From CAZGKW01 sp964526295 (GTDB lineage Bacteria; Planctomycetota; Phycisphaerae; FEN-1346): DNA of 64,000 nucleotides. Every line of letters starts with the position of its first letter. The stretch's first letter is position 1. The position numbers and the translations under genes are program-made. Shown here in pieces: positions 41,658 to 48,206 of the stretch. The notes below the pieces were generated by a model that saw nothing but the letters and a program-made list of their open reading frames with translations, was not told the DNA's origin and did no database searches. The stretch lies in NCBI GenBank assembly GCA_964526295.1, contig CAZGKW010000004.1:62001-126000 (forward strand), given 5' to 3'.

Positions 41658-42455
41658 CTAACGGTCGGACGGCCCCTCGGTTTCAGGGCGACTGGCTCGC
41701 TCCTCCAGCCATTCGCCGAGTTCGCGGGCCTCGTCGAGGCTGAGCTTCTCCAGCTCGTCGCCGAGTTCCTGCACCTGGGAGGGTTCCTCGACGACCCGCC
41801 CGTCGCCGTAGAGGACGTGGACGATCCCATCGCCCGGGTGATTGCCGGGCTTGTCGCGGGCGATCACGTCGTCGGGCCCGATCTCGGCCATCCGCTTCCC
41901 GGCTGCGAGGTAGACGTAGCTCGTGCCGGCTTCGATCTCTTCCTCGGAGCCGATCGCATCGCCCGTCCCCGGGCAGACGAACACGTCCAGGCCGCCGATG
42001 TAATCCGGGTAGAGCTGCGACAGGCGGTCGGGCATCCGCCCGTCGTTCTCGGCCGCATAGCCGGCGCAGGCGAGATGGAGCTGCTGGAGGTTGTTCATGC
42101 AGACGGCGGCCTGTGCCCTTCCCTGGGCGGTGTGGACGGCGGGCATCAGGATGGCCAGGAGGATCGAGATCACGAAGACCAGGACCGTGATGCCGACGAC
42201 GACCCACCCCAGGATGACCCCCGCCAAGGCCAGGCCGCGACCGCCCACCGTGCCGCCCGACCGGCGGATCTGCTGAAGGGCCATGTGGCCGGTGATGACG
42301 GCCGGGATGCCGGCCAGCGGGCCGAGGATGCACACGAACGATGCGATGCCGCAGACCAGGCTGGCGACCGCCAGGCGGCTGGTCGTCGCGGGTCCGGCCG
42401 GAGGCGGGTCCTCCTTGTACCACGGTCGCGGGGGTTCGGGGGGTTGGTGGGTCAT
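41658..42455 (-). CDS. DUF4190 protein with pseudopilin-like C-terminal domain
   Basis: 265 aa from the ATG at 42455 (AGGAGGTG upstream). Residues about 1-28 are Pro-rich; 29-130 hold two hydrophobic segments of the DUF4190 type (LAVASLVCGIASFVC and LALAGVILGWVVVGITVLV...). After ILLAILMPAVHTAQG comes a secretin-pseudopilin-like block (QAAVCMNNLQQLHLACAGYAAENDGRMPDRLSQL) typical of planctomycete proteins that pair a hydrophobic helix with a periplasmic globular domain. It opens a two-gene unit with the carboxylesterase. Role unknown. Confidence 0.8.
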   Translation of the reverse strand: MTHQPPEPPRPWYKEDPPPAGPATTSRLAVASLVCGIASFVCILGPLAGIPAVITGHMALQQIRRSGGTVGGRGLALAGVILGWVVVGITVLVFVISILLAILMPAVHTAQGRAQAAVCMNNLQQLHLACAGYAAENDGRMPDRLSQLYPDYIGGLDVFVCPGTGDAIGSEEEIEAGTSYVYLAAGKRMAEIGPDDVIARDKPGNHPGDGIVHVLYGDGRVVEEPSQVQELGDELEKLSLDEARELGEWLEERASRPETEGPSDR

Positions 42456-42486
42456 CGAGGCACCTCCTGGGGCCTTGGGCGGGGGC

Positions 42487-42515
42487 ATGCTAGCCCGCTT
42501 GCGAGCGGCGGTCAA
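42487..42515 (-). promoter_or_regulatory. Promoter of the DUF4190/carboxylesterase unit
   Basis: Minus-strand TTGACC (42515-42510), 17 bp spacer, TAGCAT (42492-42487). The predicted start is about 25 nt before the ATG at 42455. Confidence 0.6.
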
Positions 42516-42554
42516 ACCGAAAGCCCCCGTCCGAGGCCGGCGGGGCAGGGCAGC

Positions 42555-42583
42555 TTGATTTCGTTCAGGCCGGCCGATACGAT
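42555..42583 (+). promoter_or_regulatory. Promoter of the AsmA-like gene
   Basis: TTGATT at 42555-42560, 17 bp spacer, TACGAT at 42578-42583. Transcription would begin at or next to the ATG at 42590, implying a leaderless mRNA. Confidence 0.5.
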
Positions 42584-42589
42584 GACGCG

Positions 42590-45500
42590 ATGGACCCGGC
42601 CCGGCATGACGAGGGTGGCGATGCGCCCCGCCCAGACCCCCCCGAGGGGCCCCGTGCGCCCTCCCCGTCCCTGCGGCGCGCCCGCGATCGGGCCGCCCAC
42701 TGGGGCCACCCGGTCGACGAGGCCAAACGCGAGGCCCGGGCCCGCCGGCATCGGGTCCGCCGCGTGGTGCTGCTGGTGCTGCTGGTGGTGGGGTTGGGCC
42801 TGGCGGCGGGCTACTGGTACGTCACGCGTCCGGCCCACGTCCAGGCCGTCGCCGAGCGGTACCTGCACGAGCGGCTGGGCACGGAGGTTGAGATCGGCCA
42901 GGCCCGGTTCAGCCTGCTCTCGCGAAGCCTGACCGTGGAAGACCTGCGGATTTACCCCCCGCGGCCGTACACCGACCCCATTCTGGCGGCCGACCGCGTC
43001 GAACTGGAGCTCGTTCTCGGGAAGCTGCTGCGACTGGACGTGGCGGCGCGGGAGATCCTGGTCCTGCGGCCACGGATCACCCTGGTGCTCAGGGACGAGA
43101 AGCGGTGGAACTTCCAGGCCTTGGCGGAGGCGGTCCGGGAGCTGAAGCCGCCGGCGGTGCGGCCGGTCCTGTCGCTGGAGGAGGGCAAGCTCCTCATCCG
43201 CCGCAAGGTCGGCGGCCAGCCGGTCTACGAACAGGAGATGGAGGTCTCGGGGCTCCTTCTGCCGGGCGAGGCCGACCCGAAGACGTTCCGGTTCCAGACG
43301 GTCGTCTCGAGCGAGGAGTTGAGCCTGGCGATCACCTCGGGCCTGTTCGACGCCGAGACGGGGGCCCTGAGCTTCGAGGGTCAGGCCTCGAACGTGGCCC
43401 TCACGCCGGACCTCTACGCCAGCCTCCCCGGCGAGGTGCAACTCGTCTGGGACCGCTTCGAGCCGGAGGGCTCGATCAACCTGAAGATCAACTTCGACGA
43501 GCGGGAAGGCCTCCGGCTCCAGTCCGAGCTGACGGGCGTCCGGTTCGCCTACGAGTACCAGGAGAAGCTCCATCACTTCGAGAACCTGACCGGCCGGGCC
43601 ATTTTTACGCCGACCAGCCTCCGCCTCGAAGGCGTCCACGGGCTGCTGGACGGGTCGCCCATGCGGCTCGAGGGCTCGGTCTCGGGCTTCGACCGGGAAG
43701 TCCTGGCCGTCGACCTGGAGGTGACGGTCGAGAGCATCTCGCTGCGCAAGCACCGCGAGACGCTCTCGGGTCTGTCGGAGCCGTTCGCGTCGATCTATCG
43801 CGATTACGATCCCCGGGGGACGGTGGACATGACGATCCGGGCCCGCCGGGGTACCGGCCCTGCCGAGGAGGTGCAGGTCGAAGGCGGCATCGTGTGCCGG
43901 GGGGCCGCCATCGCCTACCGCGGGTTCCCTTATGTCGTGGAACGGCTGCGGGGACGGGTCGACTTCGGGCCGGACGGCTTCCGCATCGACCGGATGCAGG
44001 GCTACCACGGCACCTCGCCCATCACGATTACCACCGCCGTGACGAACCCGGGGGACGCCTTCGGCCTGGACACGACGATCCGGGGGGAGGGCATCCCCAT
44101 CGACGACGACCTGCGGGCCGCCCTGCCCGAGGCGAGCCGCCAGGCCTACGACGAGTATCACGCCTCCGGCAAGCTCGACCTGACGGTCCGGGTGACGCGG
44201 GAGCCGCGGCTCGACGCCGAGATGGTCACCGTCATCGACGCCCGGCTCGTCGGGTGCACGATCAAACACGAGAACTTCCCCTACGAGCTGCGGGACGCCC
44301 ACGGGGAGGTGCGGCTCGACGCCGACGGCGCCGACATCCGGCGGGTCGAGGGCCGCCACGGCACCGCCGAGATCACGGTCACGGGCACGATCCGGCCCGA
44401 GCCGGCCGACGACCCGCCCGTGCGGCTCCAGATCACGGCCAGCAACGTGTCCATCGACGAGGACCTGGCGGCCGCCCTTCCCCCGCGGGAACGCGAGACG
44501 TTCCGCCTGTTCCACCTGTCGGGTCTGGCGGACATCGAGGGCACGGTCCGCAGCGGCCCGGAGATCGACCTGCCGTTCGAGTACGAGTTGACGGTCCGGC
44601 CCACGAGCGCCCGGATGATCTACGAGCCCTTTCCCATTCTGGTCGAGAACGCGGCGGGAACGTTCACGCTGACCCCCCGGCAGACGCGGATCGAGTCGCT
44701 GGCCGGCTCGAACCGCGAGGCCCGCCTCCAGGCGATCGGGTGGATCGAACACCGCGAGGACGACTTCGCCGTGGACCTGACGATCCAGGGCCAGAACGTC
44801 CCCCTGTCGGAAGAGCTCCGCGGGGCGTTCATGCCCGAGGTCCGGTCGGCCTGGAGCCGGGTAGCCCCCCGCGGCCGCGTCGACGTCTCGGCCCGCCTGA
44901 CGAAGGCGTTCGGCACGAAACCCGACGAGATCGAGCACCACGTCTGGGTCACCCCCCGTGACGCCGCCGTCCGCCTGGAGTTCTTCCCCTACCCGCTGGA
45001 GGCCCTCCATGGGCGGATCGAGTTCGTCGGCAACCGGGTCAGACTGCACGAGGTGACGGCCCGGGAGGGGCCCACGGAGTTCTACCTCGACGGGGACCTG
45101 GGCTTCGAGGACGACGGGCAGACGATCGACCTGGCCGTCGAGGCCAAGGGCCTGCGGCTGGAGGGGCCCCTGGGGCGGGCCCTGCCCGAGGCCCTGGCGA
45201 AGGCGTTCAAGCGGCTGGCGCCGGCGGGCCGGCTCGACGTCCGGCTCTCGGAGCTGGCGGTCCGCATCCCCAAGGAGGGTCCGACCGAGGCCCGGTGGGC
45301 CGGGACGGCCCTGCTGGACGAGGTGAGTCTCTCGCGGGGCGTGGAGATAGCCGGGGCGGTCGGGACGGCCCGGGTGGCGGGCTCTCTGGCGGGGGGGCGT
45401 TTCGGTCTGGACGGCGAGTTTCGCCTCCAGCAGGGGCGGATCGCCGACCTGGCCGTCTCAGATCTGCGGCTCGTCGTGGCGAAGGACCCGTCCTCGGAGA

Positions 45501-46171
45501 CGCTCCGGTTCTCCACCATCGAGAGCGGTTTCTACGGCGGGAGGCTCGAGGGCACCGGTGCCATGGGGACCGGCCCCGACGGGGGGTTCGAGCTGGACCT
45601 GGCCATCCAGGATGCGGCCTTCGGGCCGTTCCTTCGCGACGGCATGGGGATCGAAAACCCGCCGCAGGACGGGAGACTCGACGCCACCTTTGCCGCCCAG
45701 GACCCCGGCACGGACGGCTCGGAGCTGCGGGCCTCCGGCCAGGCCCGCGTGACGGACGCCTCGCTCTACGAGCTGCCGCCCATCGTCCGGGTGCTGAACC
45801 TGCTGCGGCTGAAGCCGCCCGACCGGGCCGCGTTCCGCCACGCCCGGATCACCTACTTCGTGGTCGGCAAGACGATCTTCCTGGAGGACATCCGCCTGGA
45901 AGGGCGGGCCATGAACCTGTACGGCATCGGGACGGTGGGGCGAGAGGGGGCGCTGAACCTGACGTTCCGGATGGGCAAAAAGGACGAGCAGCCGCTCTCG
46001 ACGCTCCTGACGGAGCTGGTCGAGGGCGTCCGGCGCGAGCTGGTCGTCATCGAGGTCACCGGGACGCTGTCGGACCCGAAGGTGGAGACGCGGCCGCTGT
46101 CGCGCCTCAGCGCGCCGCTTCGGGAGCTCCAGCAGTTGATCCGCGAGTCGCGGGGGCGGGGCCGGTCCTGA
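42590..46171 (+). CDS. Giant AsmA/YhdP/DUF748-like envelope bridge protein
   Basis: 1193-aa protein with one N-terminal membrane helix (about 58-77, VVLLVLLVVGLGLAAG), a basic cytosolic front, and a very long beta-rich periplasmic part. It follows the AsmA pattern (helix, HERLGTEVEIGQARFSLLSRSLTVEDLRI) and ends with the AsmA-like C-terminal core (DASLYELPPIVRVLNLLRL, then TEL...REL...VIEVTGTLSDP). Residues about 318-890 hold five imperfect repeats of about 100-120 residues, each with a FPY-type start, a GRHG/GYHG-like turn and a D-D-L/E-E-L helix. Such proteins form hydrophobic grooves that move phospholipid between membranes. Next gene, an LpxH-like enzyme, begins 77 nt later. No ribosome site is seen; a leaderless start is likely. 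Confidence 0.85.
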   Translation: MDPARHDEGGDAPRPDPPEGPRAPSPSLRRARDRAAHWGHPVDEAKREARARRHRVRRVVLLVLLVVGLGLAAGYWYVTRPAHVQAVAERYLHERLGTEVEIGQARFSLLSRSLTVEDLRIYPPRPYTDPILAADRVELELVLGKLLRLDVAAREILVLRPRITLVLRDEKRWNFQALAEAVRELKPPAVRPVLSLEEGKLLIRRKVGGQPVYEQEMEVSGLLLPGEADPKTFRFQTVVSSEELSLAITSGLFDAETGALSFEGQASNVALTPDLYASLPGEVQLVWDRFEPEGSINLKINFDEREGLRLQSELTGVRFAYEYQEKLHHFENLTGRAIFTPTSLRLEGVHGLLDGSPMRLEGSVSGFDREVLAVDLEVTVESISLRKHRETLSGLSEPFASIYRDYDPRGTVDMTIRARRGTGPAEEVQVEGGIVCRGAAIAYRGFPYVVERLRGRVDFGPDGFRIDRMQGYHGTSPITITTAVTNPGDAFGLDTTIRGEGIPIDDDLRAALPEASRQAYDEYHASGKLDLTVRVTREPRLDAEMVTVIDARLVGCTIKHENFPYELRDAHGEVRLDADGADIRRVEGRHGTAEITVTGTIRPEPADDPPVRLQITASNVSIDEDLAAALPPRERETFRLFHLSGLADIEGTVRSGPEIDLPFEYELTVRPTSARMIYEPFPILVENAAGTFTLTPRQTRIESLAGSNREARLQAIGWIEHREDDFAVDLTIQGQNVPLSEELRGAFMPEVRSAWSRVAPRGRVDVSARLTKAFGTKPDEIEHHVWVTPRDAAVRLEFFPYPLEALHGRIEFVGNRVRLHEVTAREGPTEFYLDGDLGFEDDGQTIDLAVEAKGLRLEGPLGRALPEALAKAFKRLAPAGRLDVRLSELAVRIPKEGPTEARWAGTALLDEVSLSRGVEIAGAVGTARVAGSLAGGRFGLDGEFRLQQGRIADLAVSDLRLVVAKDPSSETLRFSTIESGFYGGRLEGTGAMGTGPDGGFELDLAIQDAAFGPFLRDGMGIENPPQDGRLDATFAAQDPGTDGSELRASGQARVTDASLYELPPIVRVLNLLRLKPPDRAAFRHARITYFVVGKTIFLEDIRLEGRAMNLYGIGTVGREGALNLTFRMGKKDEQPLSTLLTELVEGVRRELVVIEVTGTLSDPKVETRPLSRLSAPLRELQQLIRESRGRGRS
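43541..45257 (+). repeat. Five protein-level repeats in the AsmA-like gene
   Basis: Repeat units at residues about 318-420, 438-535, 556-655, 677-770 and 794-890. Shared landmarks are FPY or FP near the start (447, 563, 681, 799), a G-x-H-G or similar turn about 25 residues later, and a loop containing DDDLRAALPE, DEDLAAALPP, SEELRGAFMP or GRALPEALAK. The DNA is not tandemly repeated, so this is old divergence. Confidence 0.6.
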
Positions 46172-46248
46172 CCGCCCCGACGGGGGGAAACGCCCCACAA
46201 CCGGTGCCGGTCGCACCACGCGGCGAGAGAACCGGGAGCCGTCACCCG

Positions 46249-46995
46249 ATGCGAAGGCTTTTCCTGTCGGACGTCCACCTGAGGCCGCTGCGGGCCGAGC
46301 CGGCCGGCCACCTGCGGACCGTCCTGGAGCGCGAGGCCCCCCGGACCGACGAAATCTACATCCTCGGCGACCTGTTCGACTACTGGTTCGGCCCGAAACA
46401 CCTGGACCTGCCGGACTACCGGCCGACGCTGGACCTGCTCCGCGAGATCACCGCCTCGGGGGTGCGAGTGGTGTTCCTGAGGGGCAACCGCGACTTCTAT
46501 ATGCGGGGGCTCGAGGAGGCGACCGGCGTCGTCGTGCCGCCCCGGACGCGGGTCCACCGCATCCAGGCTGGATCGCAGCAGGTCGGCCTATGCCACGGAA
46601 ACTACCTGGACAGCCGACACCCGAGCGCCCACTGGCCGGAGGAAATCATCCGGTCGCGGGTGATGGCCTTCTTCTACACGCGTCTGCCGGTCCGGCTGGC
46701 CCGGTGGGGGGCCACGTCCTACCGGGACTTCTCGTGGCGGAACTATGCCCCCCCCGGGGTCCGGCCGCGGCGGCCCTCGCGGCTGTCGCTGTCGGCCCTG
46801 CTTTGCCAGTTCCGGGACGGCTGTGACGTGCTCGTGGCAGGACACTTCCATCAGGCGGCCCGGCACACCCTGAGGGCCGACGGCCGGGAGTGGACTTTCT
46901 TCGCCTTGGGCGACTGGGGCCGGGGCCCGAGCTACCTGGTCCAGGAGGGTGACTCGTGGCGGCTCATCGGACGGCCGGGGAATGGGTGGGAGTAA
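46249..46995 (+). CDS. LpxH-like metallophosphoesterase
   Basis: 248-aa calcineurin-fold enzyme like UDP-2,3-diacylglucosamine pyrophosphatase. Metal ligands are in FLSDVHL (Asp8, His10), GDLFDYWFGP (Asp41), and RGNRDF (Asn80). Later sites deviate: the expected C-H-G-D is CHGN (115-118) and the expected G-H-T-H is GHFHQAARH. Both still keep histidines. It may be a true lipid A enzyme (LpxH) or a related UDP-sugar/nucleotide hydrolase; lack of membrane helix and the envelope context favour LpxH-like function. GGGAG is 10 nt before the ATG. Terminator hairpin at 47014-47045. Confidence 0.75.
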   Translation: MRRLFLSDVHLRPLRAEPAGHLRTVLEREAPRTDEIYILGDLFDYWFGPKHLDLPDYRPTLDLLREITASGVRVVFLRGNRDFYMRGLEEATGVVVPPRTRVHRIQAGSQQVGLCHGNYLDSRHPSAHWPEEIIRSRVMAFFYTRLPVRLARWGATSYRDFSWRNYAPPGVRPRRPSRLSLSALLCQFRDGCDVLVAGHFHQAARHTLRADGREWTFFALGDWGRGPSYLVQEGDSWRLIGRPGNGWE

Positions 46996-47013
46996 CGGCC
47001 GCCCACAAAAAGG

Positions 47014-47045
47014 CAGTGGCCGAACGGGGGGACTTTCGGCCACTG
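47014..47045 (+). terminator. Terminator after the LpxH-like gene
   Basis: CAGTGGCCGAA (47014-47024) pairs with TTCGGCCACTG (47035-47045), 11 bp, 10-nt loop. It is preceded by CAAAAA (a T-tract on the opposite strand) and followed by TTGC. Confidence 0.65.
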
Positions 47046-47220
47046 TTGCATACATGCGGGACCGTCCCGCATGGCATAGCCAAGTTTTGGCCGGGATGCG
47101 TGCCCGGCATAAATAGCTGTAGCAAAGGCCGTGCCAACGTAATTTTCGTGTGAAATCGCCCATTTCGCGCGGTTAGGAGGGGGTTCAGCCGGGCGTACGG
47201 GCATCCTGCAGGCGGCGGTG

Positions 47221-47256
47221 TGGGGAAAAATCCCCACGGATGGGGAATTTCCCCCA
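47221..47256 (+). promoter_or_regulatory. Two tandem 16-bp operators, exactly 20 bp apart
   Basis: TGGGGAAAAATCCCCA at 47221-47236 and TGGGGAATTTCCCCCA at 47241-47256. Both have TGGGGA/TCCCCA-type arms around an A/T core and are offset by 20 bp (about two helical turns), so one protein dimer could bind the same face twice. They end 48 bp before the amidohydrolase ATG. Confidence 0.55.
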
Positions 47257-47303
47257 CCTGTCGGCTTAAAGGCCCTGCCCGTGCACCTGGAACGCTTTCG
47301 CCC

Positions 47304-48131
47304 ATGAATCGCTCTGAACGTGGTTTCCGCATCGTCGACGCCCACACCCACGCCTTTCCCGACGCGCTCGCGCCGTCGGCCGTGCCCAAGCTGGAGGCCG
47401 GGGGCCGGTGGGAGCCCGTACGGGCCCATTACGACGGCACTGTAGGGGGGCTCCTGGCCAGCATGGACCGGGCCGGCATCGACCGGGCCATCGTCGTGCC
47501 GGTCGCCACCAAGCCCGAGCAGACGCCGAAGATCGCCCGGTGGTCGGCGTCGGTGGCCTCGGACCGGCTGGTCCCGTTCGCCTCGGTCCACCCGGACTGC
47601 CCGGACGTGGAGGCAGAGGTCGCGCGAGCCGGCGAGGCGGGCCTTCGGGGCCTGAAGTTCCACCCCCACTACATGGACTGCGCGTTGGACGACCCCCGGG
47701 TGGTGCGGATCGCCCGGGCCGCCGCCGAGGCGGGCCTGGCCATGCTCACCCATGCGGGCCACGACGTGGCCTTCGAGGCCGACGACCGGGCGTCGCCGGA
47801 GCGGGTCCGCCGCCTCCACGAGGCCGTGCCGGAGCTTCGGTTGACGGCGGCCCACCTGGGCGGCTGGCAGCGGTGGGACGAGGTCCTGGAGCACCTGGCG
47901 GGGCTTCCCGTCTACCTGGAGACGAGCTACTCGCTGGGCCGGTGCCCGCCCGCCGTCCTCGAGAAGGTCCTCGATGCCCACCCGCGCGAATACCTGATGT
48001 TCGGGACGGACGGTCCGTGGACCGACCAGGAGACGGAGCTGGCGAAGTTCCTGGCCCTGCCGCTCGACGAGGAGGCCCGCCGGCTGGCCCTGTGGGAGAA
48101 CCCGCACCGGTTCGTCGGGCTGTCGCCGTAG
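47304..48131 (+). CDS. Amidohydrolase-2 family TIM-barrel protein
   Basis: 275-aa metal-dependent hydrolase or decarboxylase of the ACMSD-like amidohydrolase group. Metal motif VDAHTHAFP near the N-terminus, LKFHPHYMDCA, LTHAGHD, TAAHLGG and FGTDGPW (C-terminal catalytic Asp) are all in expected order. It starts at ATG 47304 with a weak ribosome site and is preceded by two operator-like dyads. A terminator hairpin follows. Substrate cannot be predicted. Confidence 0.88.
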   Translation: MNRSERGFRIVDAHTHAFPDALAPSAVPKLEAGGRWEPVRAHYDGTVGGLLASMDRAGIDRAIVVPVATKPEQTPKIARWSASVASDRLVPFASVHPDCPDVEAEVARAGEAGLRGLKFHPHYMDCALDDPRVVRIARAAAEAGLAMLTHAGHDVAFEADDRASPERVRRLHEAVPELRLTAAHLGGWQRWDEVLEHLAGLPVYLETSYSLGRCPPAVLEKVLDAHPREYLMFGTDGPWTDQETELAKFLALPLDEEARRLALWENPHRFVGLSP

Positions 48132-48136
48132 ACAGA

Positions 48137-48164
48137 AAGCCCGGGAACCGCGGTCCCCGGGCTT
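48137..48164. terminator. Terminator between convergent genes
   Basis: AAGCCCGGG (48137-48145) pairs with CCCGGGCTT (48156-48164), with an inner ACC/GGT extension; it ends both the amidohydrolase and the DUF4340 operon. Confidence 0.6.
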
Positions 48165-48206
48165 CGGCTGCTTCCTATCGCGAGCGTGGCGAGCCGTCGC
48201 GCCGGC

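Larger units (their letters stand above)
46996..47303 (+). other. 308-bp gap with several dyad elements
   Basis: No gene is supported here; a minus-strand open frame is compositionally poor and lacks a start signal. After the terminator come a perfect palindrome ATGCGGGAC-C-GTCCCGCAT at 47054-47072, a small stem GCCGGG/CCCGGC at 47090-47108, a visibly AT-richer patch at about 47110-47160, and two tandem dyads at 47221-47256 (listed separately). It looks like a regulated promoter region for the amidohydrolase, but no -35/-10 pair was identified. Confidence 0.5.

Noticed and set aside
42512..45049. Minus-strand frame of 845 codons across the AsmA-like gene
   Set aside because: Antisense shadow; no ribosome site and no recognisable domain, whereas the opposite strand shows helix, repeats and family motifs.
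46588..47163. Minus-strand frame into the intergenic region beside the LpxH-like gene
   Set aside because: Overlaps coding sequence on the plus strand, has no ribosome site, and crosses a terminator hairpin and palindrome.
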